Positions 51,899 to 59,519 of a stretch of DNA of 64,000 nucleotides are shown here, one piece after another; the stretch's first letter is position 1; each line of letters begins with the position of its first letter. The notes beneath the pieces are model-generated. The model made no database searches and had not been told where the DNA came from. It worked only from the letters and a program-made list of their open reading frames with translations. The position numbers and the translations under genes were made by a program. Source of the DNA: Hyphomicrobiales bacterium (GTDB lineage Bacteria; Pseudomonadota; Alphaproteobacteria; MED-G09); the NCBI GenBank assembly GCA_028339975.1, contig JAOLDG010000001.1, forward strand, positions 198,740 to 262,739. The letters run 5' to 3'.

Positions 51899-54800
51899 TT
51901 GGTCGTAGTTACAGGCAACAATACTCTAGCTCCTGAGTTTATTGTTTCAACTGATACTGGTTTGGATGGTGTCTTACAAGTTTCTATCATTGATAGTCGA
52001 GCTGGAGAAGAATTACAACAACAACAAATTAATAACGCTTCTGATTCAAGAGGTGGAACATCTGCACTTTTGTATACAGGAAAACATATACTTCATTGTA
52101 AACATGCTATCGAAGGAGCGGGTTATGGAGGAAGTACACCTGAAGATGCAAAATACTGGTATATTTTTGCAGAAGGACCAGAGGGAAAGGTAAGCCTTGA
52201 AGTTGAAAGAGTAGAGGCCTATCGGATGAATGGTGAATTATTATTTGAGGGTTCAACTAATTACGATTTTTCTATTATTACATTAAAAGAAGAGGCGCCT
52301 GCTTGGATAGATCGTTATGAAATTTATCGAGAAACTGACGAGATAGGTAAGGATTATCTTCGAGTGGGTTATGGAATGGAAGGACTTGGAGAATATGGAA
52401 GAGGTGATGGTTTTCTTCCTAAGGAATTTTGGTCATCCGACACTGAAGGTGGGCAATTAGTAAAACGATATGGCTCTAATACTTACGATATGACACGGGC
52501 GGAATTTTTTCAAAAGGACCCTAATGTCTGGGATAATGCACAACTTGGACCAATAACTGCTAAACAAACAATTTTAAAATCAGATTTTGACGATGGAACA
52601 TCAGTAAACGATGCTTTTGCCCAAGGGAATAATGGTCTTAATGATATCTTAGAGATGAAAAATGTTCCTCATGTTGGTTTGGGAAAATGGGAAGTTGGCT
52701 CATCACCGGGAAATAGTGGAGGTCCTAATTTTATTAACGGAAGAATAGCCGGAGTAGGAAGTGGAGGCGGAGCTGATCATCCTAACGGACAATTAATTGA
52801 TGGAACTGATGATAGGCAGGATGGTTATGGCTGGCATATGGTTGATTCTAGAGTTTCTAGTGTTATTGACTGGATTGAAGGTATAGTTGGTAAAAATGAT
52901 AATACATCTTTAATTACTCTCCCTGGAACAATGGTGAACGATAATCTTAAAACAACAGGTGGGCCAAATAAATTTTATGGTTATGCAGGTGATGATATAA
53001 TTACTGGTGGAGATAAAGAAGATATTGCCGGGTACAGAGATATCTCTTCTAACTATACTATTACAAAAGATGCAAAAGGACTGATTAAGGTAAAACATTC
53101 GAGCTTTTCAGTTAATACTATTGATGATGGCACAGATACCTTAACAGGAATTGAAAAACTTAAGTTTACTGACAAAGTTATCGATGCATCTTCAATTTCA
53201 ATTATGGCATCTAATTTAACGACCTCTTCTCTAGAAATTACTCAAGATGAAAATTTCAAACCTTTTAACAGGTATATTGATATTGGTGGCTTACGAATTT
53301 TTGGATTAGATGAGGTTTCTGATAGTTTTTTAAAAAAGGTTGCTTCTACTTATGAGGCTATGTTTGTTTCAAATAGTTTGATAAATCTTGAAATGAGATC
53401 CGCATTTAGTGATATTTTAAAAGAAAACTATATTTTTCAAAGAGTTGGTTTTAATAGCCCTGAATATTATGGTGGAGGTGATAAGCTTCCTTTATATCCT
53501 ATAAATGGTAGTTATAAAGATAATCAGACAGATTATATCTGGGAAGGGTTGTCGCGATCTGAGGCATCGCAAACAAGTGAAGTAATAGAGCATCTTTTGC
53601 ATACTATAACTGGAGTTGGTTTTGCTTTTCAATTTAGCGAGTGGGATCCGCTAGACCCGTCCTCTAAAATAAATCTGGCTATGGAGCAGGCAATTGAAGG
53701 TGGCTATTATGATGTTTCAAGTTATGAGGAAATAAAACTTCGAGGAGACGAGGAGGGTTATGCAAAGATTACTGTACAAGAATTTTCTTATTGGTTAATT
53801 TTAGCTGAGTGGGAATATTTTCAAATAACAGATAAGGCTAATAATAACACTGAGTTTACTCTCAGAACGGCTTCCGATATTGCAGATAAACTTCCATTAG
53901 CTCATGAACTTTATCTTGATACGGCTGCTAAAATTTTATCACGACCTGATGAAATAATAATCCAATCATTATTTTCGAAAGAATCAGAAGACAATGATTC
54001 AAACTCAAGCGATGCAGAAGATGTCTCAACTTCAGCTGCAAAAAGTAAACAAACGTATAATGAGTCAAATCAAACTATAGAAACTATAGAAAAATCAGGA
54101 AAATGGTACATTGACTCCTTACTTAATAATTCCCTGGGAAAGCCAAAAAAATGGGTTAGTGATCCAGACCTAACCGATCAATATTCAGTTAATAATTCAA
54201 CTGTTATTTCTTATAGTTTTCCTGGTCTTGACACCACAACTCCATTGTATAGCTATGAGGATGATCGAGGAGAAATTTCAGCAATTCCTTTTTCATCGGC
54301 TCAAGCAGATGATATCCGTCAGGCTTTTAAGGAAATTAGTAAGTTCGTAAATATTACTTTTGTTGAGATTGAGGAAGATGGAAGTTCAGCAGGTACTATA
54401 AGACTTGCCATGAACACAATAACTGATGAAGCTGGAAATTATCGTGAAGGCATTGCCGCCACAGCTGATCCTCCATCAGAAGAACCGCGTGGAGGAGATG
54501 TTTTCTTTAATAAGCAATTTAACTCAGGTAATTTTTCTACAGGACTTGTTCAAAATTCTGAAACTGGTGTTGGTGATGTTACAGTTTTATATCACGAAAT
54601 TTTTCATGCACTTGGAATGGAGCATCCTGTAGATAATAAAGAAACTCTTTTTCAAGAATCTAAAAATTCTAGAGAATATACCGTTATGGCAGATGAATTT
54701 TCTTCAGAAAATGGAGCAGATTTTAATTTAAATGGAAATAATTATAAAGTCGCATCAACTCCAATGGTTTATGATATAGCACCATTACAATACCTCTATG

Positions 54801-55789
54801 GCGCTAACATGAGTCACAATGCTAGTGACACCACCTATAACTACAAACCAGACACTCCTTTTATTGAAGCAATTTGGGATGCAGGTGGAACAGATACTCT
54901 AGACTTTAGTAATTTTAATAAAGCGAATACTATCAGCCTTGTTGATGGAGAATATTCAACAATTGGCTTTGATGTTGATTGGTCAATGACGGATAATCTT
55001 GGTATTGCTTTTGATGCCATAATTGAAAATGCAATTGGTGGTTCGGGTGACGATACCATTAAAGGAAACGACTCAAGTAATTCCATAGAGGGTGGACCAG
55101 GCAATGATGTTATTGATGGTGGTAAAGGAAATGACACCGCTGTCTATGAAGGGTTATCGTCAGAGTTTATTATAAAAAGTAATGATGATGGAACAATCTC
55201 GGTTCAAGACTCAACTACCTCTGAACTTAATGAAGGTTTGGATAGTTTAACAAATATTGAGTATATGAAATTTAGCGATAAAACAATTTCTTCAATCTCA
55301 TTAAAATACGCATTATCAGAAACGATCGATATATCAAAAAATATTTTGAAATCATACTCAGACGATACGCAATCGGGAACGCAAAATTATAATTCTGGAA
55401 ATAATATTATTATTGCCGATGGCCAAGCTAAAACCCTTAGAGGCCTTGATGGAGATGACACGTATTTCATCTCAAACCTTTTACCCGAAAATAGTTCCAT
55501 TACAATTATTGATACAAGTGGAGTAAATACTATTCAAGTACCTGTAAATACCGCTGTGAAAAAAAGCCAATGGGCTAATGATACCGTTCGTTTAACCTTT
55601 GAAGATTCTCGTGTGGTAACGGTTAATAATGCCGATAAATTTTCCTATAACCTTGGAGGAAACGTTAGCGATGGAACTGCTGGAACGGATTTATCTTTTT
55701 CTGAGTTAGGAGATTTATTTGGTATTAGTGATATTTTGAATATGTCTGGCTCTGCTTTGGGAACTGAAGTTGACATGTATATAGTTTAG
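51899..55789 (+). CDS. Secreted dual protease: S1-like trypsin domain plus M10 serralysin, with RTX and shared module
   Basis: A 1296-residue acidic protein, TTG start after TTTGGAG, no Sec signal. Order: (1) residues about 50-330, trypsin-like: His69 (HILHCKHAI), Asp123 (YDFSIITL), Ser273 in PGNSGGPNFING; (2) about 355-430, RTX-like with YGYAGDDIITGG; (3) about 440-690, unassigned, with EHLLH at 564-568; (4) about 730-1040, serralysin-type M10 with zinc motif HEIFHALGMEH (His899, Glu900, His903, His909), a Met-turn TVMADE and DIAPLQYLYGAN; (5) 1045-1085, RTX repeats GGSGDDTIKG, GGPGNDVIDGG; (6) about 1165-1275, the module also in the 44333 protein. RTX repeats and lack of a leader suggest type I secretion. 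Targets unknown. Confidence 0.85.
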   Translation: MVVVTGNNTLAPEFIVSTDTGLDGVLQVSIIDSRAGEELQQQQINNASDSRGGTSALLYTGKHILHCKHAIEGAGYGGSTPEDAKYWYIFAEGPEGKVSLEVERVEAYRMNGELLFEGSTNYDFSIITLKEEAPAWIDRYEIYRETDEIGKDYLRVGYGMEGLGEYGRGDGFLPKEFWSSDTEGGQLVKRYGSNTYDMTRAEFFQKDPNVWDNAQLGPITAKQTILKSDFDDGTSVNDAFAQGNNGLNDILEMKNVPHVGLGKWEVGSSPGNSGGPNFINGRIAGVGSGGGADHPNGQLIDGTDDRQDGYGWHMVDSRVSSVIDWIEGIVGKNDNTSLITLPGTMVNDNLKTTGGPNKFYGYAGDDIITGGDKEDIAGYRDISSNYTITKDAKGLIKVKHSSFSVNTIDDGTDTLTGIEKLKFTDKVIDASSISIMASNLTTSSLEITQDENFKPFNRYIDIGGLRIFGLDEVSDSFLKKVASTYEAMFVSNSLINLEMRSAFSDILKENYIFQRVGFNSPEYYGGGDKLPLYPINGSYKDNQTDYIWEGLSRSEASQTSEVIEHLLHTITGVGFAFQFSEWDPLDPSSKINLAMEQAIEGGYYDVSSYEEIKLRGDEEGYAKITVQEFSYWLILAEWEYFQITDKANNNTEFTLRTASDIADKLPLAHELYLDTAAKILSRPDEIIIQSLFSKESEDNDSNSSDAEDVSTSAAKSKQTYNESNQTIETIEKSGKWYIDSLLNNSLGKPKKWVSDPDLTDQYSVNNSTVISYSFPGLDTTTPLYSYEDDRGEISAIPFSSAQADDIRQAFKEISKFVNITFVEIEEDGSSAGTIRLAMNTITDEAGNYREGIAATADPPSEEPRGGDVFFNKQFNSGNFSTGLVQNSETGVGDVTVLYHEIFHALGMEHPVDNKETLFQESKNSREYTVMADEFSSENGADFNLNGNNYKVASTPMVYDIAPLQYLYGANMSHNASDTTYNYKPDTPFIEAIWDAGGTDTLDFSNFNKANTISLVDGEYSTIGFDVDWSMTDNLGIAFDAIIENAIGGSGDDTIKGNDSSNSIEGGPGNDVIDGGKGNDTAVYEGLSSEFIIKSNDDGTISVQDSTTSELNEGLDSLTNIEYMKFSDKTISSISLKYALSETIDISKNILKSYSDDTQSGTQNYNSGNNIIIADGQAKTLRGLDGDDTYFISNLLPENSSITIIDTSGVNTIQVPVNTAVKKSQWANDTVRLTFEDSRVVTVNNADKFSYNLGGNVSDGTAGTDLSFSELGDLFGISDILNMSGSALGTEVDMYIV

Positions 55790-55827
55790 AAACTAATCTT
55801 AAAATATAAAAATTAACTGGAGGGAAA

Positions 55828-56340
55828 ATGGTTAAAGTTAAAAATATAGATGATCTGCTAGCAGAACAAGCCGTAAGAAAAGTAGCAACTTGTTATTCAA
55901 GAGGAGTAGATAGAACGGACTTAGATCTATTAAATTCAGCTTTTCATGAAGATGCCGAAGTTCGATATGGAAGTTATGACGGTCATTATGCAGAATTCAC
56001 TAAGATGGTGGTAGATGGTCAAGCTGATATGGATTACACAACACACACTGTAGTAAATGAATATTACGATGTTGATGCTAAAAGTAATAAGGGTAAAGGA
56101 GAGATTTACGTTCTTGCCTTTTTGGCTGCCGGAGGATCGGAGTATTTAGTTGCAGGTCGTTATGTAGATCACTACGAATGTCGTGATGGAGATTGGAGAA
56201 TTTCTTTAAGACAGTATATCTTTGATTGGAGTCAAACAGGTGGTGATAGAAATACTGACCCAAATGGATTGTTTGCAGCCCTAACTTACAGAGGCAAGCA
56301 TACTATGGAAGATATTTCATATGATGTTTTAGGCGAATAA
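55828..56340 (+). CDS. SnoaL-like (NTF2-fold) protein
   Basis: A 170-residue cone-shaped NTF2-like protein. LLAEQAVRKVATCYSRGVDRTDLDLLNSAFHEDAEVRYG is the usual SnoaL-4 N-terminus, with a His-Glu/Asp pocket (HEDAEV) and EWRI-type strand DGDWRISLRQYIFDWS. Members are polyketide cyclase-like isomerases, hydratases or dehydratases; substrate unknown. GGAGGGAAA precedes the ATG. It converges on the SDR gene with adjacent stops, and SnoaL/SDR pairs often act in aromatic or terpenoid breakdown. Confidence 0.85.
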   Translation: MVKVKNIDDLLAEQAVRKVATCYSRGVDRTDLDLLNSAFHEDAEVRYGSYDGHYAEFTKMVVDGQADMDYTTHTVVNEYYDVDAKSNKGKGEIYVLAFLAAGGSEYLVAGRYVDHYECRDGDWRISLRQYIFDWSQTGGDRNTDPNGLFAALTYRGKHTMEDISYDVLGE

Positions 56341-57105
56341 TTATTGAGCTGTCATTCCGCCGTCAACTGTAAACTCACTGCCCGTAACATAAGATGATTC
56401 ATCAGATGCCAGAAAAAGTGCACAGTTTGCAATATCATCAGCAGTGCCCATTCTTTTTAGTGGTATAGCCTCAAGCATTGCATTTAAGTCACGTCCTCGT
56501 TCAATAATTTTCTTTGGGTCATTCATATTTGTTGCCATAAAGCCAGGGTGAACTGAGTTACAACGAATATTATAACTGCCATATTCTAAAGCTATATTTT
56601 TAGTTAATAAGCGAACCCCTCCTTTGCTTGAGTTGTAAGCTGACGCATTTACCAAACCAACTATTCCAGCGACAGATGATATATTTATGATCGAACCATT
56701 TTCCTGTTCGCGCATACTTGGAGCAATTGTCTTACAACCTAGGAAAATAGATTTTAGATTTACATCAATTGTTTTATCCCAATCATCTTCAGTTGTTTCT
56801 TCAAGAGATTTTAATATTGCTATTCCTGCATTATTAACAAGTATATCTACCTTTTGAAAATTTTTTAATGTTTCTCTTTTTACTTTTTCCCAGTCTTCCA
56901 GAGAAGTAACATCATGCTCTAAGAATAACGCCTTACCGCCAGATTCATTAATTTCATTTTCTACTTTTTTACCACCTTCAATATCTATATCTGTGAGAAC
57001 AACTGTTGCACCTTCTCTTGCAAAAGTTAAAGATGTTGATCGACCCAAGCTAGGGTTTGATGCTCCACCTGTTATTATTGCAACTTTACCTTCTAATCTT
57101 CCCAT
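56341..57105 (-). CDS. SDR family oxidoreductase
   Basis: A 254-residue classical short-chain dehydrogenase. The cofactor motif is TGGASNPSLGRSTSLTF (a variant TGxxxGxG with an insertion), NNAGIAIL follows, and the catalytic tetrad includes Ser in NISSVAG, Tyr and Lys in AYNSSKGG. The C-terminus is SSYVTGSEFTVDGGM. It probably uses NAD(P) to oxidise or reduce a secondary alcohol. It stands between SnoaL and epoxide hydrolase genes. Confidence 0.93.
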   Translation of the reverse strand: MGRLEGKVAIITGGASNPSLGRSTSLTFAREGATVVLTDIDIEGGKKVENEINESGGKALFLEHDVTSLEDWEKVKRETLKNFQKVDILVNNAGIAILKSLEETTEDDWDKTIDVNLKSIFLGCKTIAPSMREQENGSIINISSVAGIVGLVNASAYNSSKGGVRLLTKNIALEYGSYNIRCNSVHPGFMATNMNDPKKIIERGRDLNAMLEAIPLKRMGTADDIANCALFLASDESSYVTGSEFTVDGGMTAQ

Positions 57106-57114
57106 TATTTTCCC

Positions 57115-58299
57115 CTATATTAATTTTCTATATGAACTGAAAAATTTACGTATTTCCTTTGTTAAAAATTCGGGCTTTTCCATTGGCGCAAAATGACCTC
57201 CTGTCTTAGCCACATTCCAGTATTGTATGTTGTGTTCCTTTTTCATCCATTCTTTGGGACGAAATATCACATCTCCTTCAAATATAGTAAAGCCTGTCGC
57301 GCTTTCTACCATTGGATGTCTGTCATGAGATGGCTGCCATGGATTATGAACCGCCTCATAATAATATCTCGCCGATGTTCCAAAGCTCTCACTTAGCCAA
57401 TAGATCATTGTAGTATTTATGAGATCATCTTTTGAAAAACAGTTTTCAATATTACCTTCACAGTCACTCCAAGATCGTCTTTTTTCAATTAGCCATGCTA
57501 ATAAACCCACAGGAGAATCATTTAAACCATATGAAAGTGTTTGTGGTTTAGTCGCTTGGATTTGAAAGTAACCATTACCCTCGGTTGCAAAGTTGATATT
57601 TTTTTCATACCATTTTTTTTCATCTTCACCGTAATCATCAGCTCCTGGTTGGGGATTTGTAAAAACATCTATTGGTATGGCCGTATGCGTGTGAACTGCA
57701 GGTACGACTTTAGAGTATTTGTGCCCTAGTTGAAGTGTAACGGCTGCGCCCCAATCACCTCCATGGGCAAAGAATTTTTCATAACCCAGAATATCCTTCA
57801 TAAGACGAACCCAGAGATCCGAAGTTTTCCAATAATTAATGCCAGTTTCTTTTAGAGGTGTTGAAAAGCCATATCCAGGTAAGGATGGTACAATAACATC
57901 AAATGAATCATCAATATTTCCACCATACCTCTCTGGATGAGCTAATGGACCGATAATTTTTTGATAATCCCAAAATGTCCATGGCCATCCATGGGATAAG
58001 ATTAACGGTTTAGGGTTTTCCCCTGATCCTTTTTCATAAATAAAATGAATAGGAATTTTATCGATTTCTATTTTATAATGAGAAAAAGCATTAATTTTTT
58101 TTTCTTGAGCCCTCCAATCATAATCATTTATCCAATAATGAATTAAATCTTTTAGATAAGATTCCTCTGTTCCATATTGCCATTTTTGATTTCCAAAATC
58201 TTTAGTTATTCTTGAATTTTTAACTCGATTGTTTACATCATCAAGAAGATCTTGCTCAGTCTCTAGGGTGAAAGAATAATTTATTAGTTTCGATTCCAT
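57115..58299 (-). CDS. Epoxide hydrolase (EHN plus alpha/beta hydrolase)
   Basis: A 394-residue enzyme of microsomal-type epoxide hydrolases. The N-terminal EHN region spans about residues 5-105, with YWINDYDWRAQEK. The oxyanion motif HGWPWTFW is at 103-110, the nucleophile is Asp182 in HGGDWGAA, two Tyr lie in the lid domain, and the charge-relay His is in GGHFAPMEKPE near the C-terminus. Juvenile-hormone-type or aromatic epoxides are typical substrates; the natural one here is unknown. It is upstream of the SDR gene in one minus-strand unit. Confidence 0.92.
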   Translation of the reverse strand: MESKLINYSFTLETEQDLLDDVNNRVKNSRITKDFGNQKWQYGTEESYLKDLIHYWINDYDWRAQEKKINAFSHYKIEIDKIPIHFIYEKGSGENPKPLILSHGWPWTFWDYQKIIGPLAHPERYGGNIDDSFDVIVPSLPGYGFSTPLKETGINYWKTSDLWVRLMKDILGYEKFFAHGGDWGAAVTLQLGHKYSKVVPAVHTHTAIPIDVFTNPQPGADDYGEDEKKWYEKNINFATEGNGYFQIQATKPQTLSYGLNDSPVGLLAWLIEKRRSWSDCEGNIENCFSKDDLINTTMIYWLSESFGTSARYYYEAVHNPWQPSHDRHPMVESATGFTIFEGDVIFRPKEWMKKEHNIQYWNVAKTGGHFAPMEKPEFLTKEIRKFFSSYRKLI

Positions 58300-58388
58300 C
58301 TAAACAATTCCTTTTCTTATTTTTCTTGTATTGTAATGTTGCAAGGCTAAGACCTTAAAGTAAATTATCTTTTACTGAAATCCGAAAC

Positions 58389-59318
58389 CTATCTTCTTCT
58401 TTGTTTTCTTATAAAATTACGTATCTCTACAATATTTTCATAATTCTTATGACTAACCTTTATAAAGCCCTGGCTTTCACCAAATGTAATTTCTTTAAAA
58501 CATTGCTCATCTTTTTCTTGTAAATCTAGATTATGCTTTATTAGCTCTTCTTTAAATTCCACGGGAAGATCTTTTCTAATCACATGAGGACCATTCATAA
58601 TAAATTTAGATAACCAAATAACTCTTAACTTATCCATATCGAGTAAGCCTTTTTTGATCATATTTCTAAATACACCCCTGGTATAACCTTCTTCAACAGC
58701 TCCTTGGCCTGAAACCCATGTAGCTCCGGCATCATATTGACCATTTAGGACGGCAATAATGGCTTGCTCATGACCACCGGCAAAACCGGTTCGACTAAAA
58801 AATTCAGAAGGTACAAGGCCTCTTTGATGTAACTCAAAAGAGGGAACAAGATATCCAGATGTAGTATTGGGATCTGACCAAGCTATAGACTTTCCTCGCA
58901 TATCTTCTATGGAGTATATATTGGAGTCTTTTCTCACATACATTGCTGATTTATATCCATTTGAACCATCTGTTTCTTTAATTGTTATAATTGGTTCAAC
59001 TGCATCAGGATCATCAATATACATTGCGGCATAAGCAGATGGCCCCACACTTGCATAGTCCAGAGTTTTTCCAAGCAATCCATGTATTATTCCTGCTACA
59101 TCGGATGCTGGATAAAATTTAACTGGAATTTCGAGGTTTTCCTCAAGATAGGATCTCCAGCATTCATAATTTTTTAACCTATCAGCTTCATTTTCTCCTC
59201 CCGCAAGTCCAATTTTTAATTCTTTTACTTCCTCGCGCCATTCAGAAAAAGCTAAGCTCGGGACTAAAATAAAAAAAGAAAATAAAATTAAAGAAATTAA
59301 AGAATTACGAAAAAACAT
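58389..59318 (-). CDS. PhnD-like phosphate/phosphonate ABC substrate-binding protein
   Basis: A 309-residue periplasmic binding protein. The signal peptide MFFRNSLISLILFSFFILVPSLAFS is followed by LKIGLAGGENEADRL, YASVGPSAYAAMY and RGKSIAWSDPNTTSGYLVPSF, the PhnD ligand-pocket motifs (SAY, SDPNTTSG). It would capture phosphonate or similar compounds. No phnC or phnE gene is adjacent, so it is an orphan here. It is divergent from a TonB-dependent receptor. Confidence 0.88.
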   Translation of the reverse strand: MFFRNSLISLILFSFFILVPSLAFSEWREEVKELKIGLAGGENEADRLKNYECWRSYLEENLEIPVKFYPASDVAGIIHGLLGKTLDYASVGPSAYAAMYIDDPDAVEPIITIKETDGSNGYKSAMYVRKDSNIYSIEDMRGKSIAWSDPNTTSGYLVPSFELHQRGLVPSEFFSRTGFAGGHEQAIIAVLNGQYDAGATWVSGQGAVEEGYTRGVFRNMIKKGLLDMDKLRVIWLSKFIMNGPHVIRKDLPVEFKEELIKHNLDLQEKDEQCFKEITFGESQGFIKVSHKNYENIVEIRNFIRKQRRR

Positions 59319-59504
59319 TTTTACGACCGTTTTTAAAATATTATTATTTATAAAATATTGAAATTTTTCTTGTTTATAATTTTTATTAGTCTAACATTTT
59401 TATATTAGTGAAAAAAGTAATTAGATAATAAAAAAAAAATCAAAATAATTACAATAATTTATAATTAATTTTTATTCTGTCTAATTATCTTGTTTATTTT
59501 ACCT

Positions 59505-59513
59505 GGGGGGGGG
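59505..59513 (+). promoter_or_regulatory. Run of nine G at the ribosome binding site of the TonB receptor
   Basis: CCTGGGGGGGGGAAAATCATG: nine consecutive G lie seven bases upstream of the ATG at 59520. Other genes here use GGGGGAAA as the ribosome site, so the run serves as one, but nine G in such AT-rich DNA is exceptional. Such a run could vary in length and thereby change translation (phase variation). This is inference from sequence only. Confidence 0.55.
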
Positions 59514-59519
59514 AAAATC

